Assembly: GCF_900115085.1 (NCBI RefSeq)
Contig: NZ_FOVF01000001.1
Span: 124,001 to 188,000 of the forward strand
Length of the DNA stretch: 64,000 bases
Source of the DNA: Dokdonella immobilis
GTDB taxonomy: Bacteria > Pseudomonadota > Gammaproteobacteria > Xanthomonadales > Rhodanobacteraceae
Direction of reading: 5' to 3'
Part shown: positions 21,472 to 33,997 of the stretch, one piece after another
Position numbering within the stretch: position 1 is the stretch's first letter
Layout of the letters: every line of letters starts with the position of its first letter
Made by a program: the position numbers and the translations under genes
Notes under the pieces: generated by a model
Seen by the model: the letters and a program-made list of their open reading frames with translations, nothing else
What the model was told of the DNA's origin: nothing
Databases searched by the model: none

Positions 21472-21694
21472 GAGCTGCTTCCTGCGAAAGGACTGTGCAG
21501 GCGCCCCGGAACGCGTAGCACGCAGAGAGGGGAGCCCGGGGCGAATGAGAATGCCAGAGCATACCGGATTCGCCCCCGAGGCTGAACGAGCGAAGGCCTG
21601 CATTCGGGGTACGACGCTGCGCCACCAGGCGCCAAAAACCCGGCCCCCCGGCCGCGTGGTTGCCTCGAACTTGCACTCATGCAATCGTTCGCGC

Positions 21695-22297
21695 ATGAGG
21701 ATTCGCCAGTTGCGAGACGCCACCAGGCAGCGGCAGAAATCGGCAAAGCGAGCCACGCCGGATTCGGCCGGCGCAGACGAGGCCGGCACACTTTTTCGTC
21801 AGGCCATCGGCGAGGTGCGCCCGCTGGCGCGCAACGAGGAAACGGCGACGGAAGCGCGCAAGCCGGTCCCGCAGGCACGCCAGTTCGAGATCGACGAAGC
21901 GGCCGTGCGCGAGGAATTGCTGAGCGGCCCGTTCGATCCCGGCTCAATCGAAATGGGCGACGAAATCCTCTACCTCAAGCCCGGCCATCCGGCACGCCTG
22001 CTCAAGCAGCTCAGGCGCGGACACTTCAGCATCCAGGCCGAGATTGATCTGCACCAGATGTCGGTCGCGGTGGCCCGAGCGGCGGTCGCCGGATTCATCG
22101 ACGAAGCGATTCGCCATCGCGAATATTGCGTGAGGATCGTGCACGGAAAAGGCCTGCGCTCGGCCGCACGAGGCCCCGTGGTCAAGCGTATGACCGAACA
22201 GCTCCTGCGCCGACGCAACGACGTCGTCGCCTTTGCCTCGGCGCTTCCCGCGCAGGGCGGGACCGGTGCGGTCCTCGTCCTGCTCCAGCGTGACTGA
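21695..22297 (+). CDS. Smr-domain protein (SmrB-like)
   Basis: 200 residues from the ATG at 21695; the frame is open further upstream but overlaps the surE promoter region. A basic N-terminus ([12 protein letters not shown]) is followed by the C-terminal Smr domain with [22 protein letters not shown] and [11 protein letters not shown]. SmrB of E. coli cleaves mRNA between collided ribosomes, and this protein shares its layout. It is divergent from surE. Its stop abuts that of the small lipoprotein gene, so the two are convergent. Confidence 0.88.
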   Translation: MRIRQLRDATRQRQKSAKRATPDSAGADEAGTLFRQAIGEVRPLARNEETATEARKPVPQARQFEIDEAAVREELLSGPFDPGSIEMGDEILYLKPGHPARLLKQLRRGHFSIQAEIDLHQMSVAVARAAVAGFIDEAIRHREYCVRIVHGKGLRSAARGPVVKRMTEQLLRRRNDVVAFASALPAQGGTGAVLVLLQRD

Positions 22298-22516
22298 TCA
22301 GTCGTCGATGCCGCTGTCGGCCGGGACCCGCTTGGTCGGCGGATTGACCCAGGTCACCCTCACACCGGTCTGCCGGCTGACGTGATTGACCGCGTCGACA
22401 TATTCCGTGTCGACGACGAACTTTTCCTCTTTGACGAACCGGCTGCCGCCATTGCTGGCGCATCCGGCGAGGACGAGAATGAAAACTGCTGTGGCGGGAA
22501 CCATCAATCGTTTCAT
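22298..22516 (-). CDS. small lipoprotein
   Basis: 72 residues beginning MKRLMVPATAVFILVLAGC, with a clear lipobox LAGC. The mature part (about 50 residues) contains FVVDTEYVDAVNHVSRQTGVRV and ends acidic. GGAGAGAGG lies immediately before the ATG. A longer frame extends upstream through truD in a wrong frame and is not credible. No family is recognised. It sits downstream of truD with a 136-bp gap on the same strand. Confidence 0.8.
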   Translation of the reverse strand: MKRLMVPATAVFILVLAGCASNGGSRFVKEEKFVVDTEYVDAVNHVSRQTGVRVTWVNPPTKRVPADSGIDD

Positions 22517-22652
22517 GCCTCTCTCCAGTGGCTGACCGGAACCGGCCACGCGGCCGATCCCCAGACTGGCCCCTTGCTCCGGATGCTGACGGCACCCGCG
22601 CTTCAAGGCCCTTACCGTAGACGCGACAGGGCGACGATCCGTCGCAACCCCC

Positions 22653-23687
22653 TCATCCGGACGAACCGGAAGCAACGCTGGCGTAGGCGCAGAGTTCGCG
22701 TACCACCGAGGTCGCGAAGGCCCCTGACGGCAAGGTGAACTCGAGCAACAGGGAACGGTCCTCCGCCCAGGAATGGCGCAGACCCTCCGCGCGAAGGCGC
22801 AATGAGCGCCGCTCCTGGCGCAGGCCCTCGCCCGCAAGGCCTTGCGCCAGCGTCGGATCCGAGGCGGCGACGGCCTCTTCCAGTTCGGCGACTTGCGCTG
22901 CGCTGCGCAGTTCGCCGCGTCCCCACAGCGGCCCGGTCGGATCGATGTCGAATTCCAGAAGGCGCTGCAGCAGTATGTCATCGAGGGGCTGCGGTCCGAA
23001 TATCGAATGGCTGCCGGCGAGCATCCAGACCTCACCGTCGAGGGCGCGGTTCCACGAGCCTGCGCTGACGCGCTGGTCGAGCGCCCGGTTGAACAGATGG
23101 GATCGAGCCGCCGAGAGGGCGAATGCACGCTGGCTGCGATGCATCCGCGCACCCGAGAACAGGGCCCGCGCCGCGCGCAGATTTTCACCGCCGCGACCGA
23201 AACGCTGTTCGCCGAAATAGTTCGGCACGCCGTGCGCCGCGATCGCGCCGAGGCGACGGTCGGTTTCCGCGCGCGAGCCCTGCACCTCGTGCAGCCGAAT
23301 CCGGAAACGGTTGCCGGCATGTACGCCGCGTTTGAGCTTGCGCGAATGCCGGCGTGCTTCGAGCACGCGAACATCTTGGACCTGCAGCGCGCTCCAATCC
23401 GGATCGGCACGGCCCGGCAACTGCACGGAAAACGCCTGGCGGGTCAACGCATGCCGGTCCTTGAGACCGGAAAAGCCGACCGCGAGCGGGGCCACGCCAG
23501 CGAAGGCGGCCAGCTGACGAGCCACCCATTCGGTGTTCGCCTCGCGCTTCTCGATCCAGAGCAGTGCATGCTCGCCATGGCCGTCCGCCTCGAATCCGAG
23601 GATCTCCTCGACTTCGAAATCCTCGGGGCTGACGCGCAGCCGGCCGCTCAGCGGCGGCCCGCCGTGGGCGAAGGCCAGTTCCGTCAT
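22653..23687 (-). CDS. truD: tRNA pseudouridine(13) synthase TruD
   Basis: Makes pseudouridine 13 in tRNA-Glu. 344 residues, near the E. coli length. The TruD catalytic aspartate lies in [15 protein letters not shown], followed by the family motif [18 protein letters not shown]. The ATG at 23687 overlaps the ispF stop (ATGA), so ispF-truD are coupled. The longer frame upstream lies over ispF and is spurious. Confidence 0.95.
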   Translation of the reverse strand: MTELAFAHGGPPLSGRLRVSPEDFEVEEILGFEADGHGEHALLWIEKREANTEWVARQLAAFAGVAPLAVGFSGLKDRHALTRQAFSVQLPGRADPDWSALQVQDVRVLEARRHSRKLKRGVHAGNRFRIRLHEVQGSRAETDRRLGAIAAHGVPNYFGEQRFGRGGENLRAARALFSGARMHRSQRAFALSAARSHLFNRALDQRVSAGSWNRALDGEVWMLAGSHSIFGPQPLDDILLQRLLEFDIDPTGPLWGRGELRSAAQVAELEEAVAASDPTLAQGLAGEGLRQERRSLRLRAEGLRHSWAEDRSLLLEFTLPSGAFATSVVRELCAYASVASGSSG

Positions 23688-24235
23688 TTCAGCGGGTCCA
23701 GATCCAGCTCGGCCATCAGGGTGCGCAGTTCGGGATTCTCCGGAATCACCGCAGCAGACTTGCCGCGCCGCTGCAGGAGCACCACGGCCTGGGCCGCGAT
23801 ACCCTCGCCGCGGCCGGTGAAGCCGAGCTTTTCGGTGGTGGTCGCCTTGATGTTGACCTCCTGCCGGCCGCAGCCGAGGTCGGCACAGAGATTGGTGCGC
23901 ATCGCTTCGGCATGCGGACCGATGCGCGGCGTCTCGCAGATCACCGTCAGGTCGGCATTGGCCAGTTGGTAGCCGTTCTCGATCATCAGGCCTGCGCAGT
24001 GCAGCAGGAAGTGGCGGCTGCTGACATTTCGCCAGCGTTCGTCGCTCGGCGGGAAATGCCGGCCGATGTCGCCGAGCGCAAGGGCGCCGAGGATCGCGTC
24101 GCAAAGCGCGTGGATGACCACATCTCCATCGGAGTGGGCAAGCAGTCCCTGCGTATGCGGAATGCTGACGCCGCCGAGCACGACATGGGTGCCGGGCCCG
24201 AAGGCGTGGACGTCGAATCCCTGGCCGATGCGCAT
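23684..24235 (-). CDS. ispF: 2-C-methyl-D-erythritol 2,4-cyclodiphosphate synthase
   Basis: MEP isoprenoid pathway enzyme forming the cyclodiphosphate. 183 residues, about 20 longer than usual because of a C-terminal extension. The metal site GFDVHAF is at residues 7-13, followed by [18 protein letters not shown] and, near the end, [23 protein letters not shown]. It lies 83 bp after ispD. Confidence 0.96.
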   Translation of the reverse strand: MRIGQGFDVHAFGPGTHVVLGGVSIPHTQGLLAHSDGDVVIHALCDAILGALALGDIGRHFPPSDERWRNVSSRHFLLHCAGLMIENGYQLANADLTVICETPRIGPHAEAMRTNLCADLGCGRQEVNIKATTTEKLGFTGRGEGIAAQAVVLLQRRGKSAAVIPENPELRTLMAELDLDPLK

Positions 24236-24318
24236 GCTGTCCTGTCCGGATCGATGAAGCCGGCAGAATACGACGACTGGGCCGCACAGGCACGCACGGT
24301 CGCCGCTTCCAGGCGGCC

Positions 24319-25023
24319 TCAGTCGACCCCGCGCAACAGCAGGAACTCGATCTGCGCCCGATCCGCCTGCGTGGTCAGCTTGAGGTTGTCGTCACGGCCC
24401 TCGACCAGCAAGGGCCTGAACCCGGCCCGCTCCATGGCCATGGCCTCGTCGCTGACCACGATACCCGCGATCGCAGCCGATTCCAGCGCCGAATCGAGCT
24501 CAGCGCGGCGGAACATCTGCGGCGTGAACGCGCGCCAGCGCGACTCGCGCGACTCGGTGGCGGCGACCCGGCCCGATGCGTCGGCGCGCTTGAGCGTGTC
24601 GCGCACCGGCGCAGCCAGCAGTCCGCCACCGGCCGGCGAGGCCCGTTCGATCAGCGCATCGATGTCGGCGTGCCGGACGCAGGGCCTCGCGGCATCGTGG
24701 ACGAGCACGAAATCTTCCGCGGCGACGCTGTCCGGCAGGGCCCGCAATCCGGCCAGGACTGAATCGGAGCGCTGCCCCCCGCCCATCGCGGTCAGAACGG
24801 TCTTGCTGGCAAAGGGGCCCAGGCCGGGCCAAAAGTCGTCATCGCCGGCAAGCACGACCAGGACACCCGCGATGCGCGGGTGCGCGAGCAGCCGTTCGAT
24901 AGTCCATTGCAGGACCGGTTTGCCGGCGATCAGCGTGTACTGCTTGGGTCGGTCTGCGCCGAACCGACTACCGCTTCCGGCGGCCGGAACCACGCACCAC
25001 AAGCCATGCTCAACGGTCGCCAT
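24319..25023 (-). CDS. ispD: 2-C-methyl-D-erythritol 4-phosphate cytidylyltransferase
   Basis: MEP pathway CTP-dependent enzyme. 234 residues from the ATG at 25023. The nucleotide-binding N-terminus is [17 protein letters not shown], followed by VHDAARPCV and [15 protein letters not shown]. Its start lies inside the last 14 bases of ftsB, indicating coupled translation. The longer frame upstream overlaps ftsB and is discarded. Confidence 0.96.
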   Translation of the reverse strand: MATVEHGLWCVVPAAGSGSRFGADRPKQYTLIAGKPVLQWTIERLLAHPRIAGVLVVLAGDDDFWPGLGPFASKTVLTAMGGGQRSDSVLAGLRALPDSVAAEDFVLVHDAARPCVRHADIDALIERASPAGGGLLAAPVRDTLKRADASGRVAATESRESRWRAFTPQMFRRAELDSALESAAIAGIVVSDEAMAMERAGFRPLLVEGRDDNLKLTTQADRAQIEFLLLRGVD

Positions 25024-25318
25024 CTGGCTTCCGGACCGGGTCTGGCGGCTCCACGACCTGGTAGAACTGCTCGCCGGGCTTGACCAGGCCGAGTTCGGAA
25101 CGGGCGCGCTCCTCGATCGCCTCGTCGCCATCCTTGAGATTGGCCACTTCGGCGGCCAGGGCGTCGTTGCGTGCCTTGAGCGCCTCGTTTTCGTGCTTCT
25201 GGTCGGCGACGCTCTTTTCCAGTCGCCAGACCTCGGCCATGCCGCCCTGCCCGACCCAGAGCTTCACCTCCAGAGCGATCAGCAGGATCAGGAGCAACAA
25301 GGCCACATAGCGCAGCAT
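25010..25318 (-). CDS. ftsB: cell division protein FtsB
   Basis: 102 residues. A single N-terminal membrane segment (about 4-22) is followed by a coiled coil (about 28-65) and the family end ARSELGLVKPGEQFYQV. It forms the FtsQLB divisome complex in the inner membrane. Position between eno and ispD is the conserved order. Confidence 0.95.
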   Translation of the reverse strand: MLRYVALLLLILLIALEVKLWVGQGGMAEVWRLEKSVADQKHENEALKARNDALAAEVANLKDGDEAIEERARSELGLVKPGEQFYQVVEPPDPVRKPDGDR

Positions 25319-25345
25319 GGCGGGGTTTCTAGCCTGCCGTCACGA

Positions 25346-26659
<1,314 letters not shown>

Positions 26660-26706
26660 TCAATCTTGAAAATGGCGAACCTCGGTTGCGCCTGATCCCG
26701 CGGGAC

Positions 26707-29249
<2,543 letters not shown>

Positions 29250-29471
29250 TTACGCCGACTGCCGCGAGGGTCCGTTGGGTCGACCCTGGCGGCAGCGCGT
29301 GGATGTCCAGGTCGGCTCCGCGACGGCAGGAAACCCCGCATCGGCCGGCCTGGCCGGAATCCTGCATCCCATGATCGGTCTGCACCGTATACGCCAAGGC
29401 AGAGCTCGCCACGGCCCGTGGTGTGCCCATCGCTTGCCGCACTTGCAAACGCAACGGGAGATTCCGGCTGC

Positions 29472-30152
29472 ATGAACACAATCCGTCTGATGCTGGTCCT
29501 GCCGCTTGTTCTCGTGGCCATCGCGGCCCGGGCCGGATCCTTCGAGGCTGCGGTCGTCGACGGCGACGGCGCCGCCCTGGCGGATGCCGTGGTCTGGCTG
29601 GTCCCGACCCGGGCCATGCCGGCAGCGACGGGCAAGGCGACCAGCGCCAGCATGGACCAGCGCGGTCTGCAGTTCGTGCCGCATGTGCTGGTCGTCCAGC
29701 GCGGCAGCGCGGTCTCGTTTCCCAACAGCGACCAGGTGCGGCATCATGTCTATTCGTTTTCCCCGGCGAGGAAATTCGAACTGCGCCTGTACAAGTCCAT
29801 CCCGGCCGAACCGGTGGTATTCGACAAGACCGGGATCGCCACCCTGGGCTGCAATATCCATGACTGGATGCTTGGCTATGTCGTGGTCGTCGACACGCCC
29901 CTGTTTGCAAAGACGGACGAAACCGGACACCTCAAGATCAGCGACGTACCGGCCGGCGAGTACCGGCTCGAACTGTGGCACCCTCGCGATCTGGATGCCG
30001 GCACCGACCGCAGCGAAATGATCCGGATCGACGGACCCGCGCCAACGCGGACGTTCATGATCAGGACCCGCCCGCCATCGCCGACCACGGCGCCGACCGA
30101 GCTCGAGCAGAAGTTCCGCGCCTACCGCAAGACGCCGCCCGGCGATGCGTAG
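29472..30152 (+). CDS. exported cupredoxin-like protein (often annotated methylamine utilization protein)
   Basis: 226 residues. A signal peptide (residues 1 to about 22, ending ARA-G) is followed by a carboxypeptidase-regulatory/Ig-like strand pattern and a plastocyanin-type copper site: His in VRHHVYSF, then Cys, His and Met in LGCNIHDWMLGY. The family is typically labelled methylamine utilization protein by annotation transfer, without evidence for that role. GGGAG lies upstream of the ATG. The last 8 bp overlap the start of the GGDEF/EAL gene. Probable periplasmic copper or redox protein feeding the signalling gene beside it (inference). Confidence 0.85.
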   Translation: MNTIRLMLVLPLVLVAIAARAGSFEAAVVDGDGAALADAVVWLVPTRAMPAATGKATSASMDQRGLQFVPHVLVVQRGSAVSFPNSDQVRHHVYSFSPARKFELRLYKSIPAEPVVFDKTGIATLGCNIHDWMLGYVVVVDTPLFAKTDETGHLKISDVPAGEYRLELWHPRDLDAGTDRSEMIRIDGPAPTRTFMIRTRPPSPTTAPTELEQKFRAYRKTPPGDA

Positions 30153-32508
30153 CTTCCGCACCCGCCTGATCCTGCTCCTGCTGGCCCTGGTCGGCGTCAT
30201 CCAGTTTCCGACATTCGTCGCGGTCTATTTCGCGACCCGCGGCAATGCGCTCGACCAGGCCGACCAGCGCCTCGACGTCGGCGCGCGCGTTTTCCAGCGC
30301 CTGCTGGCCAGTCGCGAGGCCCAGTTGCGCGATGCCGTTCGCGTCATCGCCGCCGATTTCGGCTTTCGCGAAGCGGTCGCCACCGGGGACGAGGCGACCG
30401 TGCAGTCGGTCCTGTTCAACCATGGCGCCCGCATCAATGCCGGATTCGCGGTGACCCTGGACCTGAAGGGGCAGATCAACACCAGCACGATCGATCTGCA
30501 CGCGATGCCCGGGCAATCCCCGTTTTCCAGCCTGTTTGCCCGAGCCGACCGCGAGGGCGTGGTCAGCACGGTCGACCGCAGCGGCGCCGAGCCCTACCAG
30601 ATCGTGCTCGCTCCGGTGCGGGCGCCGCAGCGCATCGGCTGGGTAGGCATGGGCTTCGGAATGGACCAGGCCCTGGCCGCGGAATTCAAGGCATTGACCG
30701 GGCTCGAGGTTACCTTTGCCACCACCGATGCGACCGATCGCGTGCATCTTTATTCAACCCTGGCCAGCCCGTTGCAGGAGGCCCTCGCCTCGACGCTCGG
30801 GCCGGTCGGGTCCGCCAGCGCGCGCTCCACGACCCTGCACCTGCTCGGCGACGACTACCTGACCCATGTCGTTCCGCTCGGCGACTCGACCGGCGTCGAG
30901 GCCATCCTGCAGACGCCAGAGGCCGAGGTGCTCAAGCCCTATGCCATCCTCAACCGGCAGTTGCTGGTCATTTCGACCCTCTCCTTCCTGGCCTCCCTGG
31001 TCGGTGCCTGGCTGCTGGCCCGCGGCGTGACGCGCCCTGTCCAGGAACTCGCCGATGCCGCCAACCGGGTCGAGCGCGGCGATTACCTCGGAACCTTGGC
31101 GAACACCCGCAGGGATGAATTCGGCCAGCTTGCGAGGGCCTTCGACGGCATGCAGCGCGGCATTGCCGAGCGCGAGCAACGCATCTCGCATCTTGCCTAT
31201 CACGATGCCCTGACCGGCCTGCCGAACCGAATCAGCATCGATCGGCTGCTGGCGCAATTGCTGGCCGACCCGTCGGCGCGGAATGTTCCCTTCGCGGTCC
31301 TGATGATCGACATCAACCGCTTCAAGGAAATCAACGACACCCTCGGACATCCGATCGGCGACCGCCTGCTGGTCAATATCGGCCAGCGCATGCGCGCCAT
31401 GGTTCGCGACCAGGATGTCGTCGCCCGCCTTGGCGGCGACGAGTTTCTCGTCCTCCTGCCGGATGCCGACAAGTCACTGGCGGGCGAACTGGCGGGCGCC
31501 ATCGTTGCCGCGGTCACCGAGCCGGTCCAGCTCGATTCGATGAAGCTGTATCCGGAAATAAGCCTGGGCATCGCGCTCTATCCGACCCACGCCGACACGG
31601 CGGAAGACCTGCTGCGACGCGCCGACATCGCCATGTACGATTCCAAGCAGGCCCAGGTCGCCATCTCGTTCTACAGCAGCGGCCGCGATGCCCTGCATCT
31701 GCGTCGGCTCTCGCTGATCAATGATCTACGCCGGGCCACCGAGAACAACCAGTTGTCGGTCTGTTACCAACCGAAGATGACCCTGGACGACGAACGCATC
31801 GCGCACGTCGAGGCGCTCGTGCGCTGGCAGCATCCGGTCGAAGGGCCGATTTCCCCGGACGAATTCATACCGCTCGCCGAGCATGCTGGCAGCATCCGCC
31901 AGATCACGCGCTGGATGTTGCGCACGGTCATTCGCCAATGCCGGGCCTGGCGGGACCTGGGGCACGACATCGGCGTGTCGATCAACATCTCGGCCATGGA
32001 TCTTGCCTCCGGCGACCTGCCTGCGAACGTGCGCGCCCTGCTCGACGAGTTCGCCATCGCGGCCGATCGCGTGGTCCTCGAAGTCACCGAAAGCGCCGTC
32101 ATGCGCGACTCGGCGATTGCCCTCGACATGCTCGGGCGCCTCAAGGAGTGCGGGGTGAGGCTGGCGATCGATGACTTCGGAACAGGATATTCGTCGCTGT
32201 CCCATCTCAAGCGCATGCCGGTCGACGAACTGAAGATCGACAAGTCGTTCGTCATCGGCATGGCCGACGACAGCAACGATGCGACGATCGTCCGCGCCAC
32301 GATCGAACTCGGCCACAGCATGGGACTCTTGGTGGTTGCCGAGGGCGTCGAGAACTCGCGATCCTTGCGCATGCTCGCGGACTATCGCTGCGACATGGCC
32401 CAGGGATATCTGATCAGTCGACCGTTGCCGGCGGCGGAATTGACCGCGATGCTTGTTTCTCACAATGCCATGCTGGCGTTCCGACCACGTACCCCGGTGG
32501 CGCCTTGA
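30145..32508 (+). CDS. membrane GGDEF/EAL cyclic-di-GMP enzyme with HAMP domain
   Basis: 787 residues. Membrane segments at about 5-27 and 272-293 enclose a roughly 245-residue periplasmic sensor region of Cache-like size. A HAMP domain follows (about 293-345). The GGDEF site is intact (G430-G-D-E-F434), and an inhibitory I-site RxxD (R421-D-Q-D) lies exactly five residues before it. The EAL domain has E556-A-L, DDFGTGYSSLSHLKRMPVDELKIDKSF and a late VVAEGVE, so both synthesis and hydrolysis of c-di-GMP look possible. Flanking overlaps (8 bp and TTGA) tie it to the cupredoxin and DUF3034 genes. The periplasmic domain could sense the redox or copper state of its neighbours (inference). Confidence 0.93.
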   Translation: MRSFRTRLILLLLALVGVIQFPTFVAVYFATRGNALDQADQRLDVGARVFQRLLASREAQLRDAVRVIAADFGFREAVATGDEATVQSVLFNHGARINAGFAVTLDLKGQINTSTIDLHAMPGQSPFSSLFARADREGVVSTVDRSGAEPYQIVLAPVRAPQRIGWVGMGFGMDQALAAEFKALTGLEVTFATTDATDRVHLYSTLASPLQEALASTLGPVGSASARSTTLHLLGDDYLTHVVPLGDSTGVEAILQTPEAEVLKPYAILNRQLLVISTLSFLASLVGAWLLARGVTRPVQELADAANRVERGDYLGTLANTRRDEFGQLARAFDGMQRGIAEREQRISHLAYHDALTGLPNRISIDRLLAQLLADPSARNVPFAVLMIDINRFKEINDTLGHPIGDRLLVNIGQRMRAMVRDQDVVARLGGDEFLVLLPDADKSLAGELAGAIVAAVTEPVQLDSMKLYPEISLGIALYPTHADTAEDLLRRADIAMYDSKQAQVAISFYSSGRDALHLRRLSLINDLRRATENNQLSVCYQPKMTLDDERIAHVEALVRWQHPVEGPISPDEFIPLAEHAGSIRQITRWMLRTVIRQCRAWRDLGHDIGVSINISAMDLASGDLPANVRALLDEFAIAADRVVLEVTESAVMRDSAIALDMLGRLKECGVRLAIDDFGTGYSSLSHLKRMPVDELKIDKSFVIGMADDSNDATIVRATIELGHSMGLLVVAEGVENSRSLRMLADYRCDMAQGYLISRPLPAAELTAMLVSHNAMLAFRPRTPVAP

Positions 32509-33392
32509 ATCGCCACAGCAGGCGTCGACGGCGCAGGATCCTGCCAATCGCGTTGCTGGCGCTGGCCGCTGCCTTGCCCGGCCCCGACGGCATGGCGGCG
32601 GATGGCCGACTCCTTGCCAGCGGCGGCGCCACCCAACTCGAGGGCAGCGCGGGCGGCGGCATCGTGCCCTGGGCCGTTCTTGCCGGTTATGCGACCCGCG
32701 ACGAGATCGGCGCAACGAGCTACCTGACCCGGGTTGAGGTCAGCGACTACGCGCTCGACAGCTGGGGCGCTGCACTGAACATCCGCAATCGGCTCGAGCT
32801 TTCACTGTCCCGACAGCGCTTTCATCTCGGCACACTCGGTGACCTGCTCGGCATGCCGGGCGCCTCGATCCGCCAGAATGCGCTGGGCATCAAGCTGCGC
32901 GTCAGCGGCGATGTCATCTATTCGACGTGGCCACAGATTGCCGTCGGCGCGCAGCTCAAGAAGAACCTCGATTTTTCCATTCCTTCAGCAGCTGGCGCGC
33001 GCAGGGACAGCGGCACCGATCTCTATGTGGCCGCCACCAAGGTCTTTCTCGGGGCCGCAGGCGGATACCATCTGCTGGTCAACACGACCCTGCGCTCGAG
33101 TTCGGCCAACCAGCTCGGCATTCTCGGCTTTGGCGGCGACCGCGGCGGCCGCCGACTGCTGGGCGAATTCTCCGCCGCCGTGCTGCCTGATCCGACCCTG
33201 GCCATCGGCTTCGAGTATCGCCAGAAGCCCGACAACCTCGGGTTTGCCCGCGAGGACGCCTTCAGCGACCTGTTCGTCGCCTGGTTCCCGAACAAGCGCT
33301 TCTCGGCGGTGGCGGCCTATGCCGATCTCGGCTCGGTGGCGAGCTTCGGCAACCAGCGCGGCTGGTACCTGTCCGTGCAGGCAAACCTGTGA
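32505..33392 (+). CDS. DUF3034 outer-membrane protein
   Basis: 295 residues. A signal peptide with an unusually Arg-rich n-region (six arginines) is cleaved near GMA-A. The rest is beta-strand-rich with aromatic-ended strands (GWYLSVQANL at the C-terminus), as expected for an outer-membrane barrel. It is recognised as DUF3034-like from LLASGGATQLEGSAGGGIVPWAVLAGY. The start TTG overlaps the stop of the preceding gene. Function is unknown. Confidence 0.82.
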   Translation: MNRHSRRRRRRILPIALLALAAALPGPDGMAADGRLLASGGATQLEGSAGGGIVPWAVLAGYATRDEIGATSYLTRVEVSDYALDSWGAALNIRNRLELSLSRQRFHLGTLGDLLGMPGASIRQNALGIKLRVSGDVIYSTWPQIAVGAQLKKNLDFSIPSAAGARRDSGTDLYVAATKVFLGAAGGYHLLVNTTLRSSSANQLGILGFGGDRGGRRLLGEFSAAVLPDPTLAIGFEYRQKPDNLGFAREDAFSDLFVAWFPNKRFSAVAAYADLGSVASFGNQRGWYLSVQANL

Positions 33393-33829
33393 CCGCCCAC
33401 CTGCGCGCGCCGGCCTGGATCGGGCTGGGCATGGCCCTGCTGCTCGGCGCCTGCGCGTCCACGCCACGTGCCACCGGATCGCTTTACGCCCAGTTTGGCG
33501 AAACCGCCGGCCTCAGCGCGCTGGTCGACAGCCTGCTCGAGCGCTTCGCCGATGATCCCCGGATCGCGCCGAAATTCGCCAACACCAACATCCCGCGCTT
33601 TCGCAGGCTGTTCGTCGAACACCTTTGCGTGATCCTCGACGGGCCATGTACCTATACGGGCGACGACATGCGCGAGGTGCATACCGGGCTCGACATCAGC
33701 GAGGCGCAGTTCAATGCGGTCGTCGAGCACCTGATCGATGCCATGCAGGCCCAGGACATCCCGCAGACCGCGCAGAACCGACTCATTGCAAGACTTGCTC
33801 CGATGCGCAAGGACATCATCTATCACTGA
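33389..33829 (+). CDS. lipoprotein group 1 truncated haemoglobin
   Basis: 146 residues. A lipoprotein signal with LLGAC near residue 22 leads into a truncated-globin domain: SLYAQFGETAGLSALVDSLLERFADDPRIAPKF, then a YTGDDMREVHTGLDIS stretch whose His is the expected proximal haem ligand, then the F/G/H helices. Group 1 truncated globins bind O2 or NO and are normally cytosolic; export as a lipoprotein would place haem in the periplasm. The start GTG overlaps the DUF3034 stop (GTGA). Confidence 0.86.
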   Translation: MTAHLRAPAWIGLGMALLLGACASTPRATGSLYAQFGETAGLSALVDSLLERFADDPRIAPKFANTNIPRFRRLFVEHLCVILDGPCTYTGDDMREVHTGLDISEAQFNAVVEHLIDAMQAQDIPQTAQNRLIARLAPMRKDIIYH

Positions 33830-33997
33830 GTACTGCGCGCGCCGACCGCGCCGCGAGTGCAATGTCCATGTCTTTCGGGGAAGGATCGACCTGTTCCCGG
33901 GTTACCGGTATTCCGTTCCGCGCCCCGACAGGCCGCTTGCCAGTTTTGACCGATCCGGCCACCATGCGCGGTCTTTGGCTCCTTTCCGCAGCACGCA

